DNA from: Collybia mongolica
Lineage: Eukaryota > Basidiomycota > Agaricomycetes > Agaricales > Clitocybaceae
Reading direction: 5' to 3'
Assembly: GCA_013420905.1 (NCBI GenBank)
Contig: JAAXNY010000010.1
Span: 124,001 to 188,000, forward strand
DNA: 64,000 nt
The stretch's first letter is position 1. The number at the start of each line of letters is the position of its first letter. The position numbers were made by a program, and so were the translations under genes. Shown piece by piece: positions 45,120 to 55,783 of the stretch. Below the pieces are notes generated by a model. It did no database searches, was not told the DNA's origin, and worked only from the letters and a program-made list of their open reading frames with translations.

Positions 45120-46020
45120 ATGATCTTTGCCAGCGGGACTCTCGTTGCCACCGTTCTCTTAGCCTTGGGCCTGCCTTCGGTGGAGGCAATCAACCAATAC
45201 AGGACAGTTGGTCAGTATTCTTAGATCATTAATGCCTAGACACGCGTTGAAGCAATCCAAAAAGGAAACGTTCCAAAGCCTGGAACATGCGGAAATAGCG
45301 GCCTCCTCCCCTCTGGCGGTTGGATCGCGAACAAACGGTGTGGATACGTCATGGGTATGCCCCGTCTGACCATCCTTTCATGGGTCCGACTGATGGGTGG
45401 CAGGTACTGCCATGGCTGGTCAACGTTTCGACGTTCACTCAACGGACGGTACCAACTACCACTATGGCCGGTACCGCGGCACAGGGGGGAACTTTTGCAC
45501 CTGGTTGGTTCCTTCGGTAAAGGACAATCGTTTAGTGTCATGATATCTTATTCATTCAGAATTAGGCTCTTGATACGTCCTCCTCTGTCTCTGTGGCAGC
45601 GTCGTGCTCAACCGATACCGCCGCATTCCTATGCAACCGCCAGGCCTTTGGGAAAGACTTCGACGCCGCGCCCCACACAGGTAATGGCGCCGTCATCGTC
45701 CCTCTGAACCTTGCCAGTTGCCCCGGATTTTACAATTACTTCGTTGTACGTTCACTATATGTGCTGTTGTACACCTGGTCCTTACATCGTTGGAATAGGA
45801 CTCGAGCTTCCAAACTGGTGCATTCCAAGACCCCGTACCTTTCAACATGGCACTTACCTCGGGTGCCGGATACCGCTACTCCACCCACGACGGCCAAGCG
45901 AGCATGGTGAGAGCACATGTGGCAGAATGGGGCCAGGTCATCTGGTTCTTCGTACCACGGTCTTGCATCGCTTCTCAGCTCCCAGCGGGTCTCAACAATG
46001 ATAGTAACGATGGGTGTTAA
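45120..46020 (+). CDS. secreted Cys-containing protein of unknown family (array family 1)
   Basis: The signal peptide is MIFASGTLVATVLLALGLPSVEA. Exon 1 (45120-45210) joins 45265 in frame to give TVGNVPKPGTCGNSG. A 49-nt intron (45355-45403) joins CGYVMG to TAMAGQRFDVHSTDG, and NYHYGRYRGTGGNFCTWLVPS follows. After a further intron come SCSTDTAAFLCNRQAFGKDFD, then CPGFYNY. The last part reads SSFQTGAFQDPVPFNMALTSGAGYRYSTHDGQAS and ends in Cys (NNDSNDGC) at TAA 46018-46020. I recognise no domain. The splice site near 45516-45600 is uncertain by frame. It converges on a calcium-binding-protein gene, and shorter broken copies of its 3' half lie in later units. Confidence 0.6.
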
Positions 46021-46155
46021 TAGCCTTATGTCACTCGCGTACTCACGGCAATTGAATGATTGTAAAATTGCGTCACCTCCATTATTCGAAAAATATGATA
46101 AAGTTGGCAACCAGTGTCCCATACAAAACAAAATGAAGCACCACCGTTTCGGATT

Positions 46156-46735
46156 TCAGAAGATCTTGCCTATCGCATCACCAGCCTTTCCTGCTACATC
46201 CTCTACCTCGTCAACTGCGTCTGTCGCAGCGTCTTTGATAGCTGACCCAGCCGCCTTGGCCTTGCCAGCGACATCGAACTCCTCCGCACATTGGTCGCAA
46301 TCGGCAGGCTATGAAACTCATAAGTACTATATCACCATAAAAAGCGCAGTGCACCCAACGAAGTTAGCAACAGTATTTGCCGCTGAAGCCAAACAACCTG
46401 CGTCAGCGAGAACGTCTAGGCGCTTATTAGCTTTGATATCGTCTCCCAGACTCGCCACTTACTCGCACCGCTTTGTGCGGCAGCCGCTGCACATGAAACA
46501 ACTGACACAAATTCATTGCCTGGTTCATTGACTGCTATTAAAGTACGCACCTCCCGGGGCCAATGCAGCAACACAACCTGCATGTTGTCAGTAATTATTG
46601 AACAGCCTTTGGTTATCCCGTGTCTGCTTCACCTGCAATATCACAAGAGGCCCTCATGAAAGTGTGGCCCGTGGGAACGGCAAGGACCGCACTGGCAGCC
46701 GCATAGATAACGGCGAAGATAAAGGCGAACTGCAT
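46156..46735 (-). CDS. fungal calcium-binding protein (Fungal_CBP-like), copy A
   Basis: MQFAFIFAVIYAAASAVLAVPTGH is the signal peptide. The mature protein, from several small exons, is RASCDIAGCVAALAPG, then AAAAQSGA, then VLADAGCLASAANTVANFVG, then ADCDQCAEEFDVAGKAKAAG. It ends in an amphipathic helix (SAIKDAATDAVDEVEDVAGK..). The C-x4-C-V-A-A-L-A-P, DAGCL and C-x2-C pattern matches the fungal calcium-binding protein domain first known from Histoplasma CBP and common in Agaricomycetes as small secreted proteins. The charged A/D/E/K tail is repeated in all good copies. Its TATA-like site has decayed (see 46869). Confidence 0.72.
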
Positions 46736-46868
46736 GATTGATTGAACGAATTTAAAGAACGAAAAGTGGTTTTAACGAAGGACGATACGACGAAAAAAGT
46801 TGGGAAACGTCAAGTTCCGATGAATGAGAGTGTCTGGCTTTGCTTCATGGCACTCGAGAGAACCCTGC

Positions 46869-46878
46869 CTTTAAGCCT
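46869..46878 (-). promoter_or_regulatory. decayed TATA site of copy A
   Basis: Copies B, C and D have GGTATAAA at this place (near 48485, 51143 and 54863, each 130-150 nt from the ATG). Copy A reads GGCTTAAAGG, having lost the TATA core. Confidence 0.4.
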
Positions 46879-46989
46879 TTCCGAGCGTAACCAGTGGTAA
46901 CAAATCAGAGAATTCCGTACCCTCTGGCAGTTTGTATCCCAGACTGAAGTGACCCGCTGATCAATTTTCTCCACTCTCGTGATTGTGTC

Positions 46990-47200
46990 GTAGAGACCAA
47001 ACTGACGGGTGTGGGGCCATTCTAGTCCAAAAATAGCACGCGGGAGGAACGTCGTGTCGTATTCCCAAGCTCAAGTAGAGGGCCTTCTACACCTCGAAAA
47101 GTTCAGCTAAGGCACAGGTGACATACACTTACCATAAAGTGTACAAATAATATCTTCCCCATTGTCCGCACTACTGTAATCATACGCTGTAGTGGTACAC
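46990..47200 (-). pseudogene. GH15 3'-end relic, unit 1
   Basis: On the minus strand, DYSSADNGEDIICTLYG followed by a GTAAGTG donor, and then a broken LELGNTT..., align with exons of the intact GH15 gene near 56100-56300 ([17 protein letters not shown] and [11 protein letters not shown]). Only this short part remains and it is frameshifted. Confidence 0.6.
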
Positions 47201-47299
47201 GAGGTTCTGTTGGTTCATAAATCATTTGATACTCCCCTTTTGATAGACCATCCCCAAACGTTCATATTTGGGGGTCCCGGCGTGTCCTCGACTCTCTGT

Positions 47300-47540
47300 G
47301 AGGGCGCCCTGATCAAACACTGCAGCATTCCTATGCAATCATCCGACATTCTGGAAAGACCTCGACTCCGTACCCTATACAGGTAACGGCGCTGACATCC
47401 CCCTTTCCAGACTGACCCATTCCGAGACCTGGTACCTTCCAACATGACACTCACCTCGGGCGTCTGATATCACAACACCACTCTCGATGGCCAAACTAAT
47501 GATGAGGTCACATGTAACATGATACACTCTTGCACCTTTT
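47300..47540 (+). pseudogene. array family 1 relic, unit 2
   Basis: NTAAFLCNHPTFWKDLDSVPYTG followed by a GTAACGG donor matches exon 4 of the 45120 gene (DTAAFLCNRQAFGKDFDAAPHTG). The upstream exons, including the signal peptide, are absent and the following exon is disrupted. Confidence 0.65.
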
Positions 47541-47738
47541 CTCAACCCCCGAGTGCCTCAACAATGGCGGTGACGGCGGGTATTGTCAATGGCTATAATC
47601 GTACGTGGCGTCACTCGCGGATCCGTGGCGATCGAACGACCATAAATACTGTGTGGACCCCGAAGATCCAAAATCATGATCAAATTAACAACCAGTGCCG
47701 CCGGGCCCGTACGAAATATTATAATAAACACCACCTTT

Positions 47739-48336
47739 TCAGTCAAATATATTCTTTATTGCATCACCTGCTTTTCCTGCCACGTCCTCAACCTCGTCCA
47801 CCGCGTCTCCTGCAGCGTCTTTAATAGCTGACCCAGCTGCCTTGGCCTTCCCAACGATGTCAAGCTCTTTCAGGCATTGGTTGCAGTCCTCAGGCTATTG
47901 AATCTATGAGTATAAATCGCAACAGAAAGACAATACACCAACGAAGTCAGTGATAGTTTCCGCAGCGTCTTTCAGACAAGCCGCCCCATCGATGAGAAGA
48001 GCTGGACGTTCATTAGCTTTTTGAAAGCCAATACTACAACTCGTCGCTTACCCACGCCTTCCGTGCCGACAGCTGTGGCACAGGATATGACTGATTGCGC
48101 ACGAAACAGAATCATTGTTTGTTTCATGAAGTGCTTAAGGAATACGCACCTGTAGGGGCTAGGGCAGAAACACAACCTAAGCGGACCCTATCAGCTTATT
48201 TGTTATCTTTGAGCACATCATTTGATGATTCACGTCCGATATCACAAGACACTCTCCTGAAAGCGTGGCCTGTGGGCATGGCAAGGGCCGCGCTTGCAAG
48301 CGCAAAGACAAAAACGAAGATACAGGCAAGTTGCAT
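47739..48336 (-). CDS. fungal calcium-binding protein-like, copy B
   Basis: Signal peptide MQLACIFVFVFALASAALAMPTGH, then RRVSCDI, GCVSALAPT, AVGTEGVG, LLIDGAACLKDAAETITDFVG and PEDCNQCLKELDIVGKAKAAG. The tail SAIKDAAGDAVDEVEDVAGKAGDAIKNIFD runs to TGA 47739-47741. Exon borders match copy A. All family cysteines are kept and the promoter has a TATAAA (near 48485-48490), so this copy looks functional. It is in the same orientation and context as the other three, convergent with a family 1 relic. Confidence 0.72.
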
Positions 48337-48499
48337 GGCTGATTGAACGGAATAAAGAGTAAAAGAAAGAAGAACGAAAAGAGGTTCAGCGAATAAGATA
48401 CGAAGAAGGAAGGTGGGGAACGTCAAGCTCCGTTGAAAGGGGGACTGTCTGGCTTTGCTTCATGACAGTTGAGAGTACGCCGCATTTATACCTTTCTGT

Positions 48500-49509
48500 G
48501 GGTGCCTGAATATCGACAAATTTGAAAAATTTGAACTTTGTGGCCAGTGGCAATTGGTATCACGGACCGAACAAAACAGCTGAAAAAAGGAGACCAGGAT
48601 TGACAGGCATAAAGTCATTCAATCCAAAAATAACTGGTACCAATATTCAGGGTTACGATCTGTATCAACCAAAACGATAAGCATCGAACATAGATTCCAA
48701 TCATAGAGAGGAACTAACGGGTAGGAGAAAAGCTATTAACCATTCAAGGATAGTATCAACAATCATTCGCCCGCCACAATCACGAATGTCAGACGACAAG
48801 TCGCTGCAACGACTTTCGCGCTTACCGTATATCATGTTTCTTTCAACCATACCTTACTCGGATGACCTCCTAGCTCCCTACATTGAGCATCCATAGTAAC
48901 CACTTACACATGTTTCTCCTGAAACCCATGAATTTCTGCAAGACGATAGTCACACGCTCATCCAGTCGCATTTGGGTATTCCCAGAACAATAACTTCATC
49001 GACGCCAAAAGCCTCTCTCTCAGTGAAAAAGAGACACCTTTGGAGATTCGTCCGCCAATCTGCAGAGGTTTGGACCTGTATTTAAAGGGGTATCACCAGT
49101 CGAACGCATCTACGCATGGAGAATCTCGGGCCGCCTCTGCGTAAAACGTAGGTCGCTTTCTTGGGTGCACATTCTCCATGTAATCATTCAAATGATCACC
49201 ATCGTGGCCTCAACACAATGTGCACGGTAGTCGTCTCTGGGATGGACTGGGCGCTTGATCAACACTACGCCACACTATTAAGGATATGATGGCAACGGGA
49301 ACAAATCACAGAGGGCCTCCATTAGATTAATGAATTCACTTAGGCACCCTTGCAAGGCGAAATGTTGATCATTAGCATATTGCGTGATGAAGAGGAGTCT
49401 ACAAAGCTCTTAGTACGTGATCACGTCGGATGGGCCAGATCACCCACCTGACAAGTAGGAAATCGCGACTGATGATGGTCTTGTAGATAATGAGCGATAT
49501 CCATTACCG
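48500..49509. other. array spacer, unit 2
   Basis: No gene. Segments such as GCCCGCCACAATCACGAATG (near 48770) and CATGAATTTCTGCAAGACGA (near 48927) recur at 51463/51640 and 55160/55345, marking the same spacer in units 3 and 4. Confidence 0.6.
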
Positions 49510-50140
49510 AGGCAATCATAACCTCTACCTAGGTGTTTCAAACGTCCTTGAAGGGTTAGAGGGTGCGAAGAATAGGTAATATGTCTATGAGACTCTGCAT
49601 AATAAGTATTGAAGGAGCTTCCTCATGATTCACTCGCGTAAAGCCCTGAGCGGCGGTCCCGTGTTCGAACAGACAACTTCGGACGCTTCAGTGCGTTTGA
49701 AGTATATAAATATTATACGCTCACCCTTTCCCAGCTCTGGATATGTCCTCCGTATACACGCAGACGTGGTTGAGGTGTAACAAAACGTCCTAGATATTGC
49801 TCATCCAGTATTTAGTAACATTGTAACCACCTTTGCCACCCTTTTGACAATCTGTCGCACACACGATCAGGTGAGCGAGGAACTTTAGGGTTGGACGGTT
49901 TCTGTTCAAAATGGTAACGTCGAATTCAGGCGGGAGCCAACACAAGTACCAATCGAACAGGGGACGGCAATTACCGATTTTAACATCAAAAATAGTACAA
50001 AGTCAGTCGGCGGGAGTTACCGCAACGTTGGTACGAAGCCATCAAAGATTTTGGCCCAGTCACTCAGGATACAGAATTTCTGCTATGCCATAAACACGGT
50101 AACCGCCCATAAGACGAGCACTCTTGTCGTATTCTCCAGG
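49510..50140 (-). pseudogene. GH15 3'-end relic, unit 2
   Basis: Plus-strand sequence from the GGCAATC.. TGCGAAGAATAGG.. TTCACTCGCGTAAAGCC region through GAGAATACGACAAG (minus strand) aligns with the last exons of the intact GH15 gene (55784-56200). Reading frames are broken. It is a truncated duplicate. Confidence 0.6.
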
Positions 50141-50464
50141 CTTTCCCGAGAGCCTCGACACGCTCACGACAAAGTGCTTTAAAAGCAGGATCTTCCCGGG
50201 ATCTTTACGACCAATCCTAATTCCCCCTCCATTTACATCATGGCGGATGAGACATTCTACTGAATTTTCAAACTGTTCAAGTCTCCCCCCTAACGAGATA
50301 GCGTAACTCTCAGACTTAGGCTTTCGACTTGTCTATTGCCGTCGGCTTTGAACGTCTAAAAACACGATAAAATTGACAGCCAGTGCCTCGTACGAATTCA
50401 ACAAAATAAGTGCCAAGATATCAATCCTCACACCACGTTTACAAACACATTGCCAGCCTCCCCC
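50141..50464. other. unit 3 start, no clear family 1 copy
   Basis: This is where a family 1 relic would be expected. I see no convincing match, so it is either deleted or too diverged. Confidence 0.35.
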
Positions 50465-51013
50465 CTATATCTCGACCTCATCCACTGAGCCCCTCCTGAC
50501 GTTATTAATGTCTGACTCGGCTACCTTGGCCCTACGGAAAACCTTCAGGCACTCGAGGCAAACAGAAGGCTATAGATCTGTGAGCAATATATCTCATAAG
50601 AAAGACAATGCACTGACGAATTTAGAGATAGATCCCGCGGCGTCCTTCAGACACTTCGCGTCGGCCAAAGGGTCTGGATGCTCGTAAATTTCCTGGACTC
50701 AAAATCCTCAGGTCATCACTCACTCTCGCCTTCCGAAGCGGCAGCAACGGCACAGGAAACAACTGACGGCACGAAAATAGGATTTTTACCCCGGTTCAGG
50801 GACCGCCACGGAAAAACACACCTGTGGGAGCCAGGGAAGCAATGCAAGCTAAATTCTATCAGCAAATTTGTCACCTCTGAGTACAATGGTCTATGATTCA
50901 CCTCCTTTGTTACAAGCTGCTCTCGTGAGAGCATGGCCTGTGGGTACGGCGTGTTCTGCAAGGACCACACGAGCAATCGCGAAGACAACAGCGAAGATGA
51001 AGGCAAACTGCAT
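50465..51013 (-). pseudogene. fungal calcium-binding protein-like, copy C, truncated
   Basis: The signal peptide MQFAFIFAVVFAIARVVLAEHAVPTGH and the Cys-containing exons are readable (RAACNK, then a CIASLAPT equivalent, then LADAKCLKDAAGSISKFV). The last exon reads PSVCLECLKVFRRAKVAESDINN and stops early at TAG 50465-50467, where copies A, B and D continue about 15-20 residues. The conserved GKAKAAG linker is RAKVAES here. A TATA (near 51143) is kept. It may be a pseudogene or a shortened variant. Confidence 0.6.
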
Positions 51014-51199
51014 GGCTGATTGAATAAAGAGAAGAGCGAAAAGTGGTTCAGCGAAGTAAGATATGAAGAAAGGTGGGAAATGTCAAGCTTCTTTGAATGT
51101 GGGTGTCTGGTTATGCTTCATGACAGTCGCAAGTATGCTGCCTTTATACCTTTTTGCGTATACCCAGGTAGTAATATATCAAGAAATTTTGAACCCTCT

Positions 51200-52222
51200 G
51201 GCCAGTAATAGTTGGCATCGCAGACCAAAAAAAACCTCTGAGCAGTGAACACTGTTTCCGCAGAGTCCTATGACATGTAGATCAGCTACGAGATTGACAG
51301 GCCTTGTAAGCATTTAATCCAACAATAACCTACCAATGGGCTCCAAGGTTGTGACGTTTATCAACTACACGGACATAAACACCAACGCAGACTACAGTTG
51401 TAGGAGGTAAATGCAGATAGATACCACACTTGGCATCCTTGACACTCTAGGGTAGTCTCTGCCCGCCATAATGACGAATGTCGGACAACAAATGGTTGCA
51501 CGGTTTATTTCAAGCTACTTAGCACACACTGCCCCATAAAATGTTTCTTCCGGCCACACCCTGCTCGATATTACCTCCCAAATCCCGACGTCAAACGTCT
51601 CCATAACTAACTCCACAGCTTTCGTCTATCTATGGAACCATGAGTTATCGCGAGACGACGATCACGCGCTTGTCCGGTTGCGATTGGTATTCTTAGGACG
51701 GAGACTCTATCGATGAGCTTTTCTGTCGTCGTGAAAGAGGCCTGTTTGAGCTTCGTCGGCAATGCACGGGGATTTTTTTTGAGGGTACCATGCGCATGGA
51801 GACGCTCGGCCTTCATACGAGACGAGTCGCTTTATTTGCGCACACCTATATAATTACCCAAAGGAAAGTCATCCTAGTCTTGACTTAACGTAAACAGTAG
51901 TCGATTCTAGGATTAGCCTGCCCTTGAATTGCGCCGTATTGTAAAGATGGGTGTGATGGAAACAGGGACAAACCACAGAAGACGTCGACCAAGTTGACGA
52001 TTGCACTCAGACGTTCTTGCAAGGTGAAATATTGATCATTGACACGTTTCGTGACGAAAATGGCTCTAGAAAGGCCTTAGTCCTTGCTGACAGTGGATGG
52101 GCTAGATGGTTAACAGCGGTCCTTGAATGTCCAATGTATTTAAAGTGACTACAGAGAATGGCTAAATTTCATAAGGGTTGCGACCGGGAACGACTTACAG
52201 TCATACCATACCAGTGTCAATC
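51200..52222. other. array spacer, unit 3
   Basis: No gene. It is homologous to the spacers of units 2 and 4 (GCCCGCCATAATGACGAATG near 51463). Confidence 0.55.
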
Positions 52223-52370
52223 AGTACGACAAGGGAATGTATCAGACCGTTGGCCAGGCGAATCCCAGAACGCCTTTGATAAATTATGGGCTGCGGATAT
52301 TAGAGTGGCGTATCTATGGAACCTAGCATGTCAGTATTGGAGCAACCCTCTCGTGATTCACTGAATAGAA
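52223..52370 (-). pseudogene. GH15 3'-end relic, unit 3
   Basis: GTTGGCCAGGCGAATCCC...CTATGGAACCTAGCATG..CTCTCGTGATTCACT aligns with the last exon and 3' flank of the GH15 gene at 55760-55905. It is broken and short. Confidence 0.55.
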
Positions 52371-53429
52371 AAGGTTCATTCAACTTCTCGATTCAGTTAT
52401 ATGGTTACGCGGGGTTGGTAGCCACAGCGTGCACGATCCATTCAAGGCGCACGTCGAGACAATCGAAACGTTGGAACAATTTATTAGAAGGTAGATTGCA
52501 CTTCGTACAAACGGCTTGGAACTATGGATTTCGTTGACCTATAAATGAGAGGTATCCCGTGAACTATATTCATTCTTTCATTAGTTCCATGTCTTTGTAA
52601 CTTGCTTACAGTTCCGACACTTTTCTTCCACTTTCCCCGGCGCATTGTCCTCATCACCCGTTCGAATCTATCCAATAGAATGGCAATGTGTCGGCGTCCG
52701 CAAGTCCATCACCATCTCAATCGTATAGCTCACGGTGTCGACGTTTCCTCAGAGAACAATATTCCACCCAATCTTCAGAGTTTGCAATGAGAAGTGGACT
52801 TGCTGGGATGAAGAAACAGAGAAATAGCCATGCAATCTCCAGGACCACGTGCTGTCTCTGGTAGGTTGTGACACGGGAGCGCGTCAGGAGATGACGAGAA
52901 GTCCGATGGCTCCTCTACATCACTTGAGTAACTGTTTCGAGTTGCTCATGAGAATACGCTAAGTTGATTAGAATACATTACTATACCTGAGTCTTTATTT
53001 TCCTCCATCCGAGGGAGCCAGTTAACAAAGGCGCCATAAACAAGGAGATTTGGAAATCCAGATGACGCACTTCGGGTAAAGATACTTTGTTGCATAGAAG
53101 CTGAGGTGATAATTAGGGGGCGAAAGGGCGCAAGAGATGAAGTGCACGTATTCAAAGTTAAAAAATGAAAACTTAGGAGCTCACATCCTTAGCGCTTTAG
53201 CACTGATCCACGTTTCAAATTTCAACGTTTGAACATCTTCACAAAAGTAGGGGCTGAATCGAGTCGAACACTAGGCTCACGTGCCATGTTATAAATTATT
53301 GTATTTTAAATATACTTTCCCATAAGTATTTTAAAATAAAATATTTCTCATAATCACTTCTCTATCCACCAACTACCATCTTTTTCACCCTGTCTGCTTC
53401 AAACAGTAACCTTCCATTGATGACCTTCA
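52371..53429. other. unit 3/4 junction, no gene seen
   Basis: Short frames only. An AT-rich stretch at 53290-53345 separates unit 3 from unit 4. Confidence 0.35.
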
Positions 53430-53499
53430 TGGTGTGGGCCCCACAACGCGACACTCCTGTACCGGACATGCTGAGAATAAACATTCAACTCTTCGTAGT

Positions 53500-53970
53500 G
53501 TAAGTCGGAGGGCTGTCCAAACAGCCGGATTTGGGCTCTCGATATGTCTTCTTCTATTGCCGTGGCGGTATCCTTTTCAATCTATGCCGCCACGCTCTAC
53601 GCAACACCGCGGTATTCAGGAATATCTTCGATTCCACGCCCCAAACTGGTAGGCGCGCGGTCGCCGCCGTTGCGGACCCTCCCAAATTCCCCGAGTTTTA
53701 CAACTGCTTCGTCATACATTTGCTTTATATGGTATTGCAAATCTGGCCCTTACATAGTCCGACCAAAACACGAACCTCCGAACTGGCACATTCCAAGGCC
53801 CAGAGCCTTTCAACATTGTGCTTACCTTGGGTGCCGATTTTTTGCTACACCACCTTCAAGGGCGAGGCGATTGTGAACATGTGACAGAGTGGTCCAAGTC
53901 ATCCGGTTCTTTGTATCGTAATAGCGCTCTTGCATAGCCGCTCAAATCCTACTGCATCTTAAGAGTAAAG
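53500..53970 (+). pseudogene. array family 1 relic, unit 4
   Basis: TATGTCTTCTTCTATTGCCG.. through FQHCAYLGC.. and the GGTTCTTTGTATCG end align with exons 4-5 and the 3' part of the gene at 45120, with several frameshifts. The 5' exons are absent. Confidence 0.6.
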
Positions 53971-54154
53971 GTAAAGTTAAGCATTAATGCCCACAATTGC
54001 ATGTAGCCTCGCTCATGGACCTATGGTGATCGAATGGCGGTAATACTGCGTCGGTTCTTGATATTAAAAATATATATATAATTAAATTGACAACCAGTGC
54101 CTCGTACGAAACGAAATTATAAACACCACCCCACCATTTCAACTTCAGACTATA

Positions 54155-54731
54155 TTCTTTATCGCATCCCCAGCCTTTCCTGCTAGATCCTCAACCTCGC
54201 CCACCGCGCCCTCCGCAGCGCCTTTGATGGCCGACCCGGCCGCTTCGGCCTTCCCGACAATATCGAACTGCTGCAGGCATACATTGCACTCGGCAGGCTA
54301 TGAATTCGTGAGTAATATATCGCGTCAAAAAGATAATGCACTAACAAAATTAGTGGCAGTGTTCGCGCCGTCAGTGAAACATTTTATGCCGGCGGCGACA
54401 AGTTCTAGATGCTCATTAGCCTATGAACGCCAATTTCCCAACTCATCGCTTACCTCTGCCCTTTGCGCCGATTGCGTCTGCACAGGAATCGACTAAAGAC
54501 GCACAGACAGGATCGTTACCTGGTTCATACAATACCACAAAAATACACACTTGTGGGGGCCAAGGCAGAAATACAACCTAAGGTGATCTCATCAGCAAAA
54601 AATTTATCTTCGAGCACGTCGGTCTATGGCTCACCTCCAATGTCACAAGAAGCCCTCTTATGGCTTGTGGGTACGGCAAGGACGGCGCTTGCAATCGCAA
54701 AGATAACAGCGAAGAAAAAGGCAAACTGCAT
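54155..54731 (-). CDS. fungal calcium-binding protein-like, copy D
   Basis: Signal peptide MQFAFFFAVIFAIASAVLAVPTSH, then RASCDIG, GCISALAPT, DAIGAKGR, LVAAGIKCFTDGANTATNFV, PAECNVCLQQFDIVGKAEAAG and the helical tail (SAIKGAAEGAVGEVEDLAGK) ending AGDAIKNIV at TGA 54155-54157. The exon structure matches copies A and B, and all cysteines are present. A TATAAAAG is 130 nt upstream. It lies convergent to a family 1 relic and downstream of the intact GH15 gene on the same strand. Confidence 0.72.
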
Positions 54732-54889
54732 GGTTGGTCGAACGAAAAGAAGAACGAAAGTGGTTCAGCGAAATATAATATGAAGAAGAAAGGTGGGGAA
54801 CGTCAAGCTCCTTTGAAAGTAGGTGTCTGTGTCTGCTTCATTACAGTCAAGAGTACGCCGCTTTTATACCTTTCTGTAATTCTGTATAC

Positions 54890-55783
54890 GCATGTGGCGA
54901 GGTCGTGACATCAGATATTTTTCCACTCTTTGCCTAGTGTTAACTGACAGACCGAAGAAACCGATTGAATACCGTTTCTACTCTCATGACATGGAGACCA
55001 CGATTGACAGGTCGTGGATCCATTCAATCCAAAAATAATAAGCACCAACAGGTTTCAGGGTTGTGATGTTTATCGACGAAAAACGATAAACATCATAAGA
55101 CTTCACAGTCATAGGGCGGGACTACAAATAGGTGGGAAACTGTCAATCACCCTCAGTAGTCATTTGCCCGCCACAATCACAAATGTCAGACGACAGAATG
55201 TTGCAAGGTCTATTTACTGAACACCTCTTGGCCGTATCATGCTTTTTTCGAACTCCTCTACTCGACATCACCTCTCAATCCCCGACATCAAGTTGATATC
55301 AAGCGTCTTCGCACAGCTTAGTCTATCTTTTGCTCAAAACCCATGAGTTTCTGTGAGACGGATGATCGCACGCTTGATTCTTGGTTCGTGTTCTGGCATA
55401 GTATTCTCAGGACGATGTCTTCATCGACGCCAAGCTTTTCTGTCGGTATGAAAGTCTCGAGACACGTCTAGAAATTCATCAAGGGGCGTAATAGCAACCA
55501 AGACAAAATATAGAAGACTTCGACAAGGTTGAGAACTTCACCTGGACATCCTTACAGGACGAGCCTTTGATCATTGGCATGCTTCGTGATGAAAGGGGTC
55601 TACAAAGGTCTCGTTACTTGCTTGACATCGGATGGGCCGGCTAACGACGGTGCGTAGCGAACACAGAAATGTAAACTTGCACAAGGATACGAGGAACAGC
55701 TTATGTTTATGGTCCCAAATTACAGCCTCAACCTAGTACGACAAGAAATGTTATTAAACCCGTTGGCCAGGCAATCCCGACCT
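54890..55783. other. array spacer, unit 4
   Basis: No gene. It carries the shared spacer sequences (GCCCGCCACAATCACAAATG near 55168) found in units 2 and 3. Confidence 0.55.

Noticed and set aside
45211..45239. 29-nt intron in the array family 1 gene
   Set aside because: Too short for a fungal spliceosomal intron. The acceptor at 45264 gives a 54-nt intron in phase.
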